From: Cyanophora paradoxa
Taxonomy: Eukaryota > Glaucocystophyceae > Cyanophorales > Cyanophoraceae
Reading direction: 5' to 3'
DNA: 62,266 nucleotides
NCBI GenBank assembly: GCA_004431415.1
Contig: QPMI01000574.1
Coordinates: forward strand, 1-62,266
Below, piece after piece: positions 38,694 to 48,236 of this stretch; positions within the stretch are counted from its first letter, which is position 1; each line of letters opens with the position of its first letter. Both the position numbers and the translations under genes were made by a program. A model generated the notes under the pieces. It was not told where the DNA came from. It ran no database searches and saw only the letters and a list, made by a program, of their open reading frames with translations.

Positions 38694-39864
38694 GCAGCGG
38701 CTTTCTGGCGCCACGCGGGGCCATGACCTTCTGAAGAAGAAGGCCGATGCACTCCTGATGCGCTTCCGCTCGCTAATGAGAAAGATTGTGGATTTGAGGG
38801 CTTCGCTCGGACCTTCGATGAGGAGCGCGTTCTTCAGCCTTGCCGAGCTCCGACGCGGTATGCAGCCGCGCTCTTGTCGACGTCCTCCAAACCAACGCAG
38901 AGATCGATCTGGGCTGCTTTTTCCGCGCAGGTGCCGGAGAAGACGCGGCCATCGTGGTGCGGGGCAATGTCGAGGACCACGCCATGCTCAAGGTACAGTG
39001 CTAGTACTAGTGGGCGCGCGCCGGCGCCGGTTGCAATTGCGGCGGCATCGAGCGCCGCACCATGCTCGAGCCGATGTCGAAGGTCTCTCTCGATGTGGTC
39101 AACGTGGCGGGGGTAAAGACGCCGAAATTGACCGTGAATGAGGACTCCCGACAACACGCTGGGCCCATGCAGGCCCTCGAGGTCGGCCCGGCTATAGCTA
39201 TCAGTTTCTCGCAATCATGATGCGGGGGGCAGATGCGCGTCATCGGACGTGGGGGACATCAGGTGCGCGGTGCGGGCTTGGGGCAGGGCGCGCGTCGCAA
39301 CTCCCATTACGGGGGCCTGCCGCCGCGCGTGCATGCGCACATCCCATGTATAGGTTCGCGAGCTCACATCTACGGCCGGGGCGCCCGGCGTGGTGACAGG
39401 CGAAGAATGCCCAGCAGGAGTTCCGCTCGGCTCTCGAGACGTGCGCTTCAGCCTGCAGACGTCTGCGCCGCCACGCCGCCGAATTTGCTGAACCCTTGAG
39501 TTCGGCATATTGGGCGGCGTGGCGTGCACGTGGCGGCGCAGGCTGGTGGATATTGCCTCGCTGCAGACGTCGGTCGCCATCCTGGATCAGGCCATCAAGG
39601 TGCCGCGCAGTGCGCCAAGAAGGCGCGGGCGGGGCGGACGGGGGCGGCAGCTCACGAACCGGCGGGTGAATGCGCTGCACAACGTGGTCATCCCGCGGCT
39701 GCAGGCGACCGCCGCCTACGTTGTCTCTGAGCTCGACGAGGCCGACCGCCAGGCCCCCGCCCCTCCCCACCCGTTCTCAACGCTTCCGACACCCGGCTCA
39801 GGAGCTCTTCCGCCTCAAGCTCATTCAGGCGAGCCCCCAGCAGGCCTCAAAGGAGAGCCGCTCG

Positions 39865-39896
<32 letters not shown>

Positions 39897-40200
39897 CCGC
39901 CCTCTCTCCCTCCCCCCTCCCCCTCCCACCTCCCTCCCCCTCCCGACGGCTGGCAGAACAAGAAGCGCCGCGAGAGGGAGGAGGAGGAGGCGGCGGTGGA
40001 GTGCAATCGCGAGGCCGTGGAGGCGAAGAGCGGCGGGGATTTCCTGCCCGAGGCGCGCGGAGCGTTCCTGCCTGGGGCGCGCAGGGCGGGCTGGGGCGGG
40101 TCGCTGGGCAGGGCTGATCATGACGGTCCTCCAGGTGGGCTCCATCATTCATCAGCTCCTGCAGGCCCAGGGCCTCGACCCCGCCGACCTCCTCTTCTGA
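38435..40200 (+). CDS. ATP6V1D: V-type proton ATPase subunit D
   Basis: Central rotor-stalk subunit of the V1 sector of the vacuolar proton pump. A first exon at 38435 encodes MSAPVFATRAALTATKA. After an intron ending in a long (TC)n tract and ctgcag, the next exon gives RLSGATRGHDLLKKKADALL and MRFRSLMRKIVDLRASLG. Further exons give AAIVVRGNVEDHAMLK, VDIASLQTSVAILDQAIK, TNRRVNALHNVVIPRLQATA and AYVVSELDEADRQ, all hallmarks of subunit D. An intron with a ~38-nt poly-C tract (about 39858-39895) precedes NKKRREREEEEAAVECNREA. The last exon, from about 40134, reads VGSIIHQLLQAQGLDPADLL and stops at 40198-40200. Comparison suggests a complete protein. Confidence 0.92.
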
Positions 40201-40355
40201 GGCCCGCGCGCCCAGCCCTGGACCGCCCTCCGGCACTGTCAACCCGGCTCGGCTGCAGTCGTAGTGTGCCCATGTACATACACACATTCTGGGCCGGTGC
40301 GCCATGCGCCGGGGCTGGATCTGCTGGGCACATGGGTGCGGCTGGAGGATCCTAG

Positions 40356-41654
40356 TCAATCGGGGAGGAAGTCATCTGGGGCGGGCCCCGAGGCAGGGTT
40401 CGCGGGGCGGGGCAGGGCGGCGAGGGACCCTTGCCCTGCCTCGCGACGGACGACGAGGAGGGACTTCAGGGGCTTGAACTCGAAGACGCTGCTTGGGAGT
40501 GAGGCCGGCGGCGTCCGCGGGGCGCTGCGTCGCGGGCGCACGCGAGGTCCTCGTCGAGGAACAGGACGGGGAAGTAGGAGAAGCGAGGCACGAAGAGGGC
40601 ACGCCCCGCCACGTTCACCACCTGCCAGTGGGTCATGCAGCGCGGGACAGGGGGCGGGGCGGGCGGGCCCTGCCGTCGCCAGGCGGCTTGGGGTCGTTGA
40701 CCCAGAAGCGGTTGAAGAGGACCTGAACCTCGTCCTCGCCCGCCGCCACCATCCGCCCGCTGCACGCCCGTCACGCGGGGCTAGGGCGAGGCGGCGCGCG
40801 CGGCGCGCCTGGCGTTAAGGGAGCCGGAGAGCAGGCCGTTCAGGAAGTCGGCATCCACGTTGCTCTCAATCGCCACTTCGGGGCCGGCCGCCCCAAGGGC
40901 CCCGCGCGCCACCCCCCGCAAAGTGTACCGGATCGCGTACCTGCGCCGGCTCGACCCGGGCGGCGGCGGGGCGGGGAGGGAGGCGGGCCTGGAGAAGGTG
41001 ACGGGCTCGAGAATCTGGCGGATATGCGGGGCATATAGTACCCGCCACGTCCCGAGCGCCTCTTCTAGCCGCATAGCCGGCGCGTGCCGCCCCTGCTACA
41101 GCGCGTGAGCGCGACGGACGGAGCGGCACGGAGGCGCGGGCCTGCGGGAGTTCGCGGAGGAGCCGCTGCAACTCCTCCTTCACGAAGAGCGCCTCGCCGC
41201 GGCCCTCATCCGCCTCCTCGCACGCCGCGATGAAAGCCTCCTTCGCGCTGCCCGGCGCCCGCGGCCGCGCCCTGCGCCCAGGCGTCCAATCCTCTGCTGT
41301 CGCCCCAGTTCTTGTCCGACCTCCATCTGCTCTCGCTGCTTCCTCTCCCGCTCGCGGCGGCGGCTGCGGCGGTGCTGCGGCCCGAGACTTCGCCTGAGCG
41401 TCGGAAGGCGGGGGCGCGTCGGCGCCGCCATCGTCTCCTCTGAAGAATTCTTCGTCATCGTAGGACCGCTGCGGCGGCTGACGCTGCGCTCGCACTGAGC
41501 AGGTGCCGCTGCGGCGGATCTTTAGCTGGGGGGCCGCTTTGGCGGGCGCGAGGTGCCGCTGCGGCGACGCCACGAATCGGGTGGGAGAGAACCGAACGGG
41601 TCGGATCAGGTGCAAGCCGGGGCGTTGGGCGCCTGCGCGGCGCGTGAGCGACAT
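40356..41654 (-). CDS. plastid lipid-associated (PAP/fibrillin-like) protein
   Basis: The ATG at 41654 gives MSLTRRAGAQRPGLHLIRPV, a basic Ser/Arg-rich presequence, then an acidic linker (YDDEEFFRGDDGGADAPPP). The folded part begins near 41240 with KEAFIAACEEADEGRGEALF. It continues LGTWRVLYAPHIRQILEPVT, the W-x-(V/L)-x-Y-x-P-H-I pattern of some plastid fibrillins. EVAIESNVDADFLNGLLSGS, VVNVAGRALFVPRFSYFPV and a last exon VFEFKPLKSLLVVRREAGQG follow. PAP/fibrillins bind lipids and quinones at thylakoids and plastoglobules. The assignment rests on a short pattern and plastid-type presequence, so another lipocalin-like plastid protein is possible. It lies head-to-head with the Sec14-like gene. 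Confidence 0.5.
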
Positions 41655-41933
41655 GCGTCGCCTGCCCGCGAGCGATCGCACCCACGTCCCGGCTAGACGA
41701 AGGGCAGTGAAGCCAAGAGCTTGCAGGTACCGCTGGAGCCGGCCGCGCGCCCCCGGCGGCGCAACCGAGCCCGACGAAGGGCATTCGTTCGTGTACCCCA
41801 GATCTCGCACCACCGTGCCACCACGCCACTACTGCCACCACCCAGACTCGGGTTCGAGTCCTGGGAGTGTCTTTTACTTGCTCTCTCTCTAGTGCCAGCA
41901 CGCTGCCAGTACCGTGCTAGTAAGCACGATCAA

Positions 41934-42573
41934 ATGCTCGGGCTGACGAAATTCCTCAAACGGATCGCTTCGGAAGAAGAGGAGACGTCAGGGGACCGAG
42001 CGGAGGACTCGGAGGATCTCAACGATGAAGATCCCAACGCGCCCGCTGTAGACATACAGAACTACTTTGCCTCGGTAGGTTCAGTGGCGAGCTAGTTGAT
42101 GTCGCCGGCGCTATCTGCTCAGATTGCCCAGGTGCGCGAGGTGGACGCGATGGAGAAGATGCGGGCGCTTCGAGGATTGAAAGACGGTACGGGTGTGGAT
42201 TACAACGCGTACGCGACAGAAGAGATACTGCTTCGCTGTTTGCGTGCCCGCAAGTACGACGTCGACAGGGCGACGCAGGTAAGATGGGCGAGCTGGCAGC
42301 ACTGTGCTAGCCGCGTAATGCCCAACACGTATGCAGCTCTTCGAAAACCTGGCGCGGTGGCTGCACGAGATGGGGGCTCCCTCGGGGGCGCCGTGCTGGG
42401 ACCTTTTCTCGGCGCGAGCCCTTGAACCGCACCTGCGCCTTCAATTTGCTAGGCTCACTGGCGCGCGGGACCGCGAGGGACGCCCTATTCTCAACCTGGT
42501 GCGTTTTTCAGTTCTAGAACGGTTAACTACGCCCCTCCCCAACCTTCCTTCGATGTCCCTTCCCCCCTCCCTC

Positions 42574-42606
<33 letters not shown>

Positions 42607-43520
42607 CCCCCCCCCCCTTTTCGCTCCCTCGCCACCGAGTAGCAGGACAACGGAAAGAACTCCCCCCGTCCTCCCTGGACCCCTCATCCCCATCCTCGCG
42701 CCCGCCCCCGACTGCTGACGGCAGCGCCTCGCGAACGGAGACCTGAGCGTCTCGCAACCGAAGGACTATATCCGAGTGCTCTACTGCGCGTCCCTCTGGT
42801 GAAAGGGCTGGGGGCGGGGCGCTCTGATGGCGGCTCAGACCTCGTGGACGTGGCCCTGCGCTCGCCCGAGGCTCAGGGCAAGGGTGTTGTTGTCGTACGC
42901 GCGTCCCCACCCTCCCCGCTCTGCCCCTCCACCTGACACGCGCCCTGCAGCTGCATGACATGAGCGACCTGTACGCCGCCCCCGCTCTCAGTGCCCGGCC
43001 CCCGCCCGACTCGCTGCAGCACTCTCAGCAAGCTCGATCCGCGCCTTCCCAGAAGGATTCTGGGCTGCATCCAGAACAGGCGAGCCGCCGCCCGGCCAGC
43101 GTTGTTGTGCTTCTCACTGGCGTGTGCTGCCGCAGGTTCCCGATGCGCGTCGCGAAGGTGTTCCTTGCCTCACCTCAGACCTTGGAATAGCGCTAGCGCC
43201 CCCCGCGGATCTGTAAGACCGTGACACGCAGGTTCTGATATACCGTCCCCCGTGGTTTTTCTCGCTTCTCTTCCCCATTGTACGGCGCTTCAGTGCGTGT
43301 CTCCCCCAGTCCGGCAGGGGGCGGGTGTCTGAGCTCGAGATGGGCGGGGGCAGTGAAGGAGAAGATGCGGCGGCGGGTGGAGCAGGTCGGGGATGACCCA
43401 GCAGCTCTCCTGCAACACGTGGATGCCGAAAACCTCCTCCCTGAGCTTGGCGGCCGGCTGCAGGTGCTCCCAGCGCCCATGCCTTTCGGTGGGCGCTCCT
43501 CACCGATCACACCAGTATGA
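41934..43520 (+). CDS. Sec14-like CRAL-TRIO lipid-transfer protein
   Basis: Phosphoinositide or hydrophobic-ligand transfer protein. The ATG at 41934 gives MLGLTKFLKRIASEEEETSG and an acidic linker. Exon 2 (from about 42132) reads VREVDAMEKMRALRGLKDGT and TEEILLRCLRARKYDVDRAT, the CRAL-TRIO N-terminal domain. Later exons give HLRLQFARLTGARDREGRPI, GDLSVSQPKDYIRVLYCASL, LHDMSDLYAAPALS, SKLDPRLPRRILGCIQNR, FPMRVAKVFLAS, LIYRPPWFFSLLFPIVRRF and KEKMRRRVEQVGDDPAALLQ. AENLLPELGGRLQ follows, matching the classical (E/D)xLPxExGG block. An intron near 42540-42650 carries a long poly-C tract. The 3' end is uncertain because an additional exon after 43460 is possible. Confidence 0.85.
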
Positions 43521-43622
43521 TCACAATGCATGGCTTGCTGCTCGTATTGCCGAGGAGCCTTGACGCCGGACACCGAAGCCGACGCTGAGCCCCCTGTTGC
43601 GGGGCCTCTTCTCCTTCCCCCC

Positions 43623-43656
<34 letters not shown>

Positions 43657-44154
43657 CATGGCAGTGCACGTGCATTGCATTCAAACTCCTCCCCTGGCCT
43701 GGCCCCACCATAGGCGTCGACTCGTGTATGAATCATACGCTTGCTCAGCTCACCACTGCAGCTGGGCGCCGGCCACAAAAAGATCATGCAGATCTAGATC
43801 CTATGCTAAGTAATGCTCGCGCCTCCCATATTCACTGATCATGAGTCCGAGGCCAGGCCTAGGGTCATGCCATGATGATGATCATGATATCGATCATAAT
43901 GAAATGCATACGTATACTATAGCTATAGCTATGATATGCACATGTATACGCGTACGTACATGCATGATCATGCCCGGTATACGTAGTGCCATCCGATGCA
44001 TATGATCATGCATGCATATATGTATATACGAGGGCCATCAATGGGCCAAACGCGAAAAGTCAACTCCGAGAGCTCGAGACTCGGAAGTGACGCTTGGATT
44101 GCGGAGGTTCTTATAACCGCCGCAACAGCTGTGGGGGTACCCCCTCCGAGGCTG

Positions 44155-44254
44155 GCGATCGCGGCGATCACGACCCTGGCGATCGCGATTTTCTCCCGAT
44201 CGCGACCCTTTTCGATCGCGATTTCGAGATCGGGGACATTAATGCGATCGCGAG
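44155..44254. repeat. cluster of GATCGCGA / CGATCGCG palindromic words
   Basis: Within 100 bp the words ggcgatcgcg, ggcgatcgcgatt, cccgatcgcgaccc, tcgatcgcgattt and gcgatcgcgag recur, spaced by ~15-30 bp. It lies just upstream of the first virus-like gene. Such iterated palindromes can mark an origin or promoter, but function is unknown. Confidence 0.6.
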
Positions 44255-44386
44255 AAAGGAAAAATCGGAAAAGGCCGAAAAGTGCCGTTTTCACGCGTGA
44301 AATCGATCGAAAACGAGGGTTCGAATCCCGGGCCCGGATTTGGACTTGGTCAGAATCTCGAGTCAAAATGGGAGAAAAATGTGACC

Positions 44387-44440
44387 TGGGACTTGGGACT
44401 TGGGACTTGGGACTTGGGACTTGGGACTTGGGACTTGGGA
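44387..44440. repeat. TGGGACT heptamer array 1 (7.7 copies, 54 bp)
   Basis: Seven perfect TGGGACT units plus TGGGA, followed by agagttggaatcagagtctg. Array 2 has the same length and a similar right flank (agagttagactcagggtctg), so the repeated module is larger than the heptamers. Confidence 0.95.
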
Positions 44441-44497
44441 AGAGTTGGAATCAGAGTCTGGACCCAAAAGCGGGGAAATTTTCGGACGGGGAGAAAA

Positions 44498-44968
44498 ATG
44501 TCAGGCAATCTCTATTACGATTTTCCCTTTGAGTTGAATATGGCATTCGAGAGGTTGCGCGAGTTCTGGCGTTGGCACCTCACGGGACATGACATCCCCG
44601 ACGTAACACCAGAGCCCAACACACAGGGCGTGCTTGAAGTCATCCGTCAATATCCGCGTCGATTCAATGAATGGATTGAGTTCCACGCGACGAGCCGTTT
44701 CCAGAGCCTCCCCGAGGCCATACGCGAAAATTTCGTGAGGCTGGTGGGACCAGGCTACGACAACCCTAACAATCATAGACCACGCCCAGCTGGCGTGACA
44801 CGCGAAGCTCGAGAAGACCGTAGACTTTTCCGCAGGGAATTGAGAGAGGATAGACGGAGGCTTTCAATGGGGCTCCCGCAGATTGTGAGGGGGTACAGCC
44901 CGGATTACGAGACTTACCAAGAATTGTACGGCTTCGAAAATCCCTTTGAGAGGGCACTACCAGGGTGA
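44498..44968 (+). CDS. virus-region protein of unknown function
   Basis: An intact frame of 156 codons from ATG at 44498 (MSGNLYYDFPFELNMAFERL). It is rich in aromatic and charged residues, with RRFNEWIEFHATSRFQSLPE, a basic helical part (REDRRLFRRELREDRRRLSM) and DYETYQELYGFENPFERALP at the end. It is preceded by the first heptamer array and needs no intron or frameshift. No family recognised. A GTGAGG donor-like site at the end and a tttgcgcag acceptor-like site just before the next ATG could allow splicing to the next gene, but the next gene's own ATG reads better. Confidence 0.6.
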   Translation: MSGNLYYDFPFELNMAFERLREFWRWHLTGHDIPDVTPEPNTQGVLEVIRQYPRRFNEWIEFHATSRFQSLPEAIRENFVRLVGPGYDNPNNHRPRPAGVTREAREDRRLFRRELREDRRRLSMGLPQIVRGYSPDYETYQELYGFENPFERALPG

Positions 44969-45308
44969 GGGGCCAGGGGGGGCCCCTGAGGGTGTACCCC
45001 CGGCCCGAGACTCGACCTTCGGCGGACGCACTCGGGCGATTTCCGTCAGGCCGGCTCCCTTTTTCTGCCTTCGGTCCAACGCTAAATTTGGCTTTTTTCA
45101 GGCCAGTTGGCAACGTTTTCCGTTGCGAACTAGCCCAGGAAAAAATTCGCCCACAAAACCGCGGTCCGCCGCCATTTTGCCTCACTCTTGAAACGGGTTC
45201 GCCGCCTTCTCTCAGCCCAAGGAAACCCTGCCTCTCCGAATTTTCACAAGTCCGCCCTCACAGTCACCTCACGTTTTGCCTTTGCTGATTTCTTTTCCCT
45301 TTGCGCAG

Positions 45309-46377
45309 ATGTCGATTCCCGCTGAGCTTGCCGAGGACTTCGCCTTTGTCCAAGCAACGTGGGCTAACTCCGGTGGCACTCAAGGGGCTACCCCTGAGAT
45401 GGAGCAGCGCGCCGACGCTCTGGGGTACATCTACAATTATGCCATCTTACGCGCCACTGGCCCCGAAGTGCAACTTCTCCCAAGTCCGCCTTCACGTCCA
45501 AGGCCAAGAAATCCAAGTCCAAGCAACCCAAGCCCGAGCCCCCGTCGACGTGCCCCCCGTCCCCGGCTGGGTCAAGACCGCCAACGGCTGGGGCGACCCC
45601 AAGCTTTTCGCCGAGTCTGCTGCCGAGACGCTCGCCTGGGCCTACCCCCCTCAAGTCTTCACGAATTACCCCCCTCCGTCATCGTCGTCATCTGCCCCTC
45701 AGCCCGTCGCCGAGCCCGCCCCCGAGCCCGCCGATGACGCCAAGTCCGAGGCCTCTGACGTCGAGTCTGACATCAACGACTTCATCGACTTTGACGTGCC
45801 GATTCCATACGACTCTGAGTCGTCTTCTGACTCTGAAGGCGACAACGAAAACCCGACTCGCAAGCGCCGCATTATCAAGACCAAGTCAATCGTCAAGAAG
45901 AAGTTCATGGAGACTACGTCATTCACCGACAACTCCGAGCGCGTCAAGGACCCCGCCAAGGCACACGAGAAGGACTTGAAGCTCGGCGCCGGCATTGCCC
46001 GTTCTCGCGTGACGTCACACTACAGCGAGCGCCTGACTCAGCACGTCAAGACCATTGAGAAGCGCGTCCTCTGCAACGAGCTCCGCAAGGAGTTGGAGCG
46101 CAAGCGGCGCCACGAGCGCCTTGTCCAGTACCAGATCAACAAGGCGCGGATCGCCGAGCGCAAGCAGAAGGAGGCGGCCGAGCTCAAGGCGCGCATCGAG
46201 GCTCAGCAGCAGCGCGAGGCAGAGGCGGCAGCGGCCTTGGCGGCGCAGCGCGAGCGCGAGCGGCAGGACTTGGTGCAGGCAGCGCAGTCCCTTCCCCGCA
46301 TTCCCCTTAAGTCGGCGCCCGAGGGCCTCATTGAGTTGGTTTCCGATGACGATGACTCTGACTTTGAGATGCTGTAA
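45309..46377 (+). CDS. charged coiled-coil protein of the virus region (two apparent frameshifts)
   Basis: The ATG at 45309 gives SIPAELAEDFAFVQATWANS with strong G/C third-codon bias. Near 45470 the bias moves to another frame (SAFTSKAKKSKSKQPKPEPP), and near 45560 to a third (PVPGWVKTANGWGDPKLFAE). That last frame then stays open to TAA at 46375-46377. Features in order are a Lys/Pro-rich linker, the WVKTANGWGD segment, a Pro/Ser-rich stretch, an acidic region (INDFIDFDVPIPYDSESSSD) and a basic RKRRIIKTKS patch. A long Arg/Glu/Ala coiled coil and an acidic tail (LIELVSDDDDSDFEML) end it. No family recognised. The layout suggests a nucleic-acid- or capsid-associated protein, which is inference. 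Both frame changes look like single-base indels. Confidence 0.5.
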
Positions 46378-46450
46378 ATAGTATTGCGTCATTCCATTGT
46401 ACATACTTGTAAAAATTGGCCGACTATTCAGTTACGACTTGGCGCGATCC

Positions 46451-46504
46451 TGGGACTTGGGACTTGGGACTTGGGACTTGGGACTTGGGACTTGGGACTT
46501 GGGA
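46451..46504. repeat. TGGGACT heptamer array 2 (7.7 copies, 54 bp)
   Basis: Identical in sequence and length to array 1 and in the same orientation. It lies 74 bp after the stop of the coiled-coil gene. The right flank agagttagactcagggtctg resembles that of array 1. Confidence 0.95.
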
Positions 46505-46945
46505 AGAGTTAGACTCAGGGTCTGGGCCCAGAATCTCTCTGGATCTGAGAGTTTGCCGCGCCAAGTCCCTAACCACCGGGCAGACATGTAGAGGGGTACG
46601 GAAATCTGCATATGACGTTTCTGGTGACATTCCAGGTGAGATTTCAAGCGAGGTAGAGTCTGAACTGGTGTACGACTTGTAGCATGATACTGGACATGAA
46701 AGCTCACGAGAGTATGCAACCGAAAACGGATGTGAAGAGGGGTAGGAGTTTTCGTGTGAGATGTCGAGAGAAGGAGGGTACGAGATGGGATACGAGTAAA
46801 AAAGACTACGAGTAAAAAAGACTACGAGTAAAAAAGAGTATGAGGAGTGGTAGGAGTAAAAAAGTCGGTAGAAAAACTCACCTGACTTGTCTGACAAATT
46901 TCTGATCCTGGAGAAAGTCTGGGCCGGGACCTGGGTTTCAACTCT
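46505..46945. other. spacer between inverted heptamer arrays
   Basis: A purine-rich stretch in which tacgagtaaaaaagac recurs three to four times (46790-46865). The minus strand is open but encodes a Ser/Tyr/Phe-biased sequence without domain features. It is bounded by array 2 on the left and by array 3, in inverted orientation, on the right. Confidence 0.5.
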
Positions 46946-47022
46946 AAGTCCCAAGTCCCAAGTCCCAAGTCCCAAGTCCCAAGTCCCAAGTCCCAAGTCC
47001 CAAGTCCCAAGTCCCAAGTCCC
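46946..47022. repeat. heptamer array 3, inverted (11 copies of AAGTCCC)
   Basis: Eleven perfect AAGTCCC units, the reverse complement of the heptamer in arrays 1 and 2. They are preceded by ctgggtttcaactct, which resembles the inverted flank of the other arrays. It ends 24 bp before the HNH gene start. Confidence 0.95.
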
Positions 47023-47046
47023 AGGTTTTTCTGAACCTAGGGCAAA

Positions 47047-47412
47047 ATGGCCCTGCTCCGGTGCACCGACTCGCAAGACGTCGCCTACAACGTCCTGGTC
47101 AACTCGGACGTACCCCCGAGTGCCTTGGAGTTTCCCTGGAGAGTGGACAGGGACAGGGTGAGCAAGACGTTTGGAGGGCGCAAGCACTACCTCTCCCAGC
47201 TGATCCTCGGGAAGTCGCCACGTGGACGCTACGTGGAACACATCAACGGCAACCCGCTGGACTACAGGAGGGAGAACCTGCGCTGGGCATCAATGTCGGA
47301 GATTCGCAAGAAGAGGAGGGGGTACGCCAATTTACAGGAGAAGAGCGAGGAGATTCGGGAGATGATGGAGGCGACACAGGTGCTAATGCAGCTTAGCCAG
47401 TCTAGACGCTAG
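47047..47412 (+). CDS. HNH endonuclease family protein
   Basis: An intact 121-codon frame from ATG at 47047 (MALLRCTDSQDVAYNVLVNS). The core reads YLSQLILGKSPRGRYVEHIN followed by GNPLDYRRENLRWAS. This is the H-I-N-G-N-x-L-D-x-R-x-x-N-L pattern of phage and organelle HNH_3-type free-standing homing endonucleases. The usual first residue of the (D/H)H pair is Glu here, but the catalytic His and the Asn of the NL turn are present. A basic C-terminal helix follows. It sits directly behind heptamer array 3 and overlaps the convergent next gene by 11 bp. Such genes are common in phages and large algal viruses and often behave as selfish elements. Confidence 0.85.
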   Translation: MALLRCTDSQDVAYNVLVNSDVPPSALEFPWRVDRDRVSKTFGGRKHYLSQLILGKSPRGRYVEHINGNPLDYRRENLRWASMSEIRKKRRGYANLQEKSEEIREMMEATQVLMQLSQSRR

Positions 47413-48213
47413 TGGTGTGAATCTTGGTGTCGTACTCGCGACCGACCGTTTCCCAGGCCACGTAAACTTCGGCTCCGGCGCCTGGCGCTGTCGAGTTGGT
47501 AGTCGCAGTCGTGTAGTCCGCCTCTGCCTCAATTAGTTCGGCCATGAGGGTAGAGCCCACGACCATTCCAGAGGTAGGCATTCCGGCGATGTTGTTGTAC
47601 AATTTGAAAGTGAATTTCGTGAAGAGGAGCCGGGCCAGACCTGGGTACGGGGATTCGAGGCGCCGTATGAATAATCGGTACCCGAGGCGCCGCCCGTGGT
47701 GGCATTCGTCATCATCTCCTTTGCGGTCATCTTCCAGAGGTTGTACATCTCAAAGGGAACGGCCTGCGTGGTCTTGTGTGTGGCATCGATGAGGGCGCCA
47801 TCTAAATGCGTTTTGATGTTCGGATTCGCACCATTCCCGAATTTGCGAGTGAGGGCGGTGTTAGCGGTGAACTTGAGTTCGAGCACGCGAATGGCGGGCC
47901 GATCAGGCACAGAGGGCTCTATCTTTTTCAGGAGGCCCGAGAGCCAGAGCGCCTCCGCCTCATCCGCGCTCACGCCCGAGTCGATGTCAAAGTACACGTA
48001 CACGGAGCAGGAGGCGGGATTCTCGAAATCGTTGGAGGTGACGCGCAACATGACGGGATTCTGGACCCTCACGGTGAGCGGGGTGGCGTAGTTTCCGTCC
48101 CACTCCACCTTGTCCGTCCCTGCGTTGGCCACGTTCCCAGCGTTGCCGTAGAAATCGGGGACGATCGAGCCGGCAGACACGGTCTTCACGATGGTGGCCG
48201 AGGTGGTCGGCAT
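47402..48213 (-). CDS. beta-rich virus-region protein A (one frameshift)
   Basis: The ATG at 48213 gives MPTTSATIVKTVSAGSIVPD. Segments include VRVQNPVMLRVTSNDFENPA, SCSVYVYFDIDSGVSADEAE, ALWLSGLLKKIEPSVPDRPA and IRVLELKFTANTALTRKFG. Near 47640 the frame shifts. The new frame continues NNIAGMPTSGMVVGSTLMAE and ends WETVGREYDTKIHTTSV before TAG at 47402-47404. The gene just upstream shares the plan: QNPV(V/M) strand, a dipeptide-rich helix with LL..SGL(V/L)KK, then a VLRCLEVKF/VLELKF strand. The two therefore look like paralogues. The Thr/Ser/Asn-rich beta composition suggests a virion surface or minor capsid protein, but no family is recognised. Confidence 0.55.
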
Positions 48214-48236
48214 TTTGCGACCTCAAATGAGAAAGA

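Larger units (their letters stand above)
43521..44497. other. junction region between host genes and virus-like block
   Basis: It contains a poly-C tract (about 43624-43652), then AT-rich palindromic DNA (43870-44030: gatcatgatatcgatcat, tatagctatagctat). A cluster of gatcgcga words follows (44155-44254), then the first TGGGACT array. No gene is recognised. The change from intron-bearing host genes to dense intronless frames occurs within this stretch. No target-site duplication or terminal repeat could be identified. Confidence 0.5.

Noticed and set aside
38647-38700. Coding frame through the (TC)n run at the V-ATPase exon 2 start
   Set aside because: The ctctctct stretch followed by ctgcag is a polypyrimidine tract and acceptor. 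The conserved protein starts after it.
39821-40006. Minus-strand and plus-strand Gly- or Pro-rich frames across the V-ATPase intron
   Set aside because: They are translations of a poly-C/CCCT tract inside an intron of the V-ATPase D gene.
44968-45308. Intron joining the first two virus-region genes
   Set aside because: Donor-like GTGAGG and acceptor-like GCGCAG exist, but splicing there puts the second gene out of the frame with the strong codon bias. The ATG right at the acceptor starts the better frame.
46424-47017. 197-codon minus-strand frame containing SYSFLLVVFFTRSLFYSYPI-like sequence
   Set aside because: Both ends are translated heptamer arrays (GTWDLGL repeats) and the middle is a biased translation of purine-rich repeats. 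No domain and no credible start.
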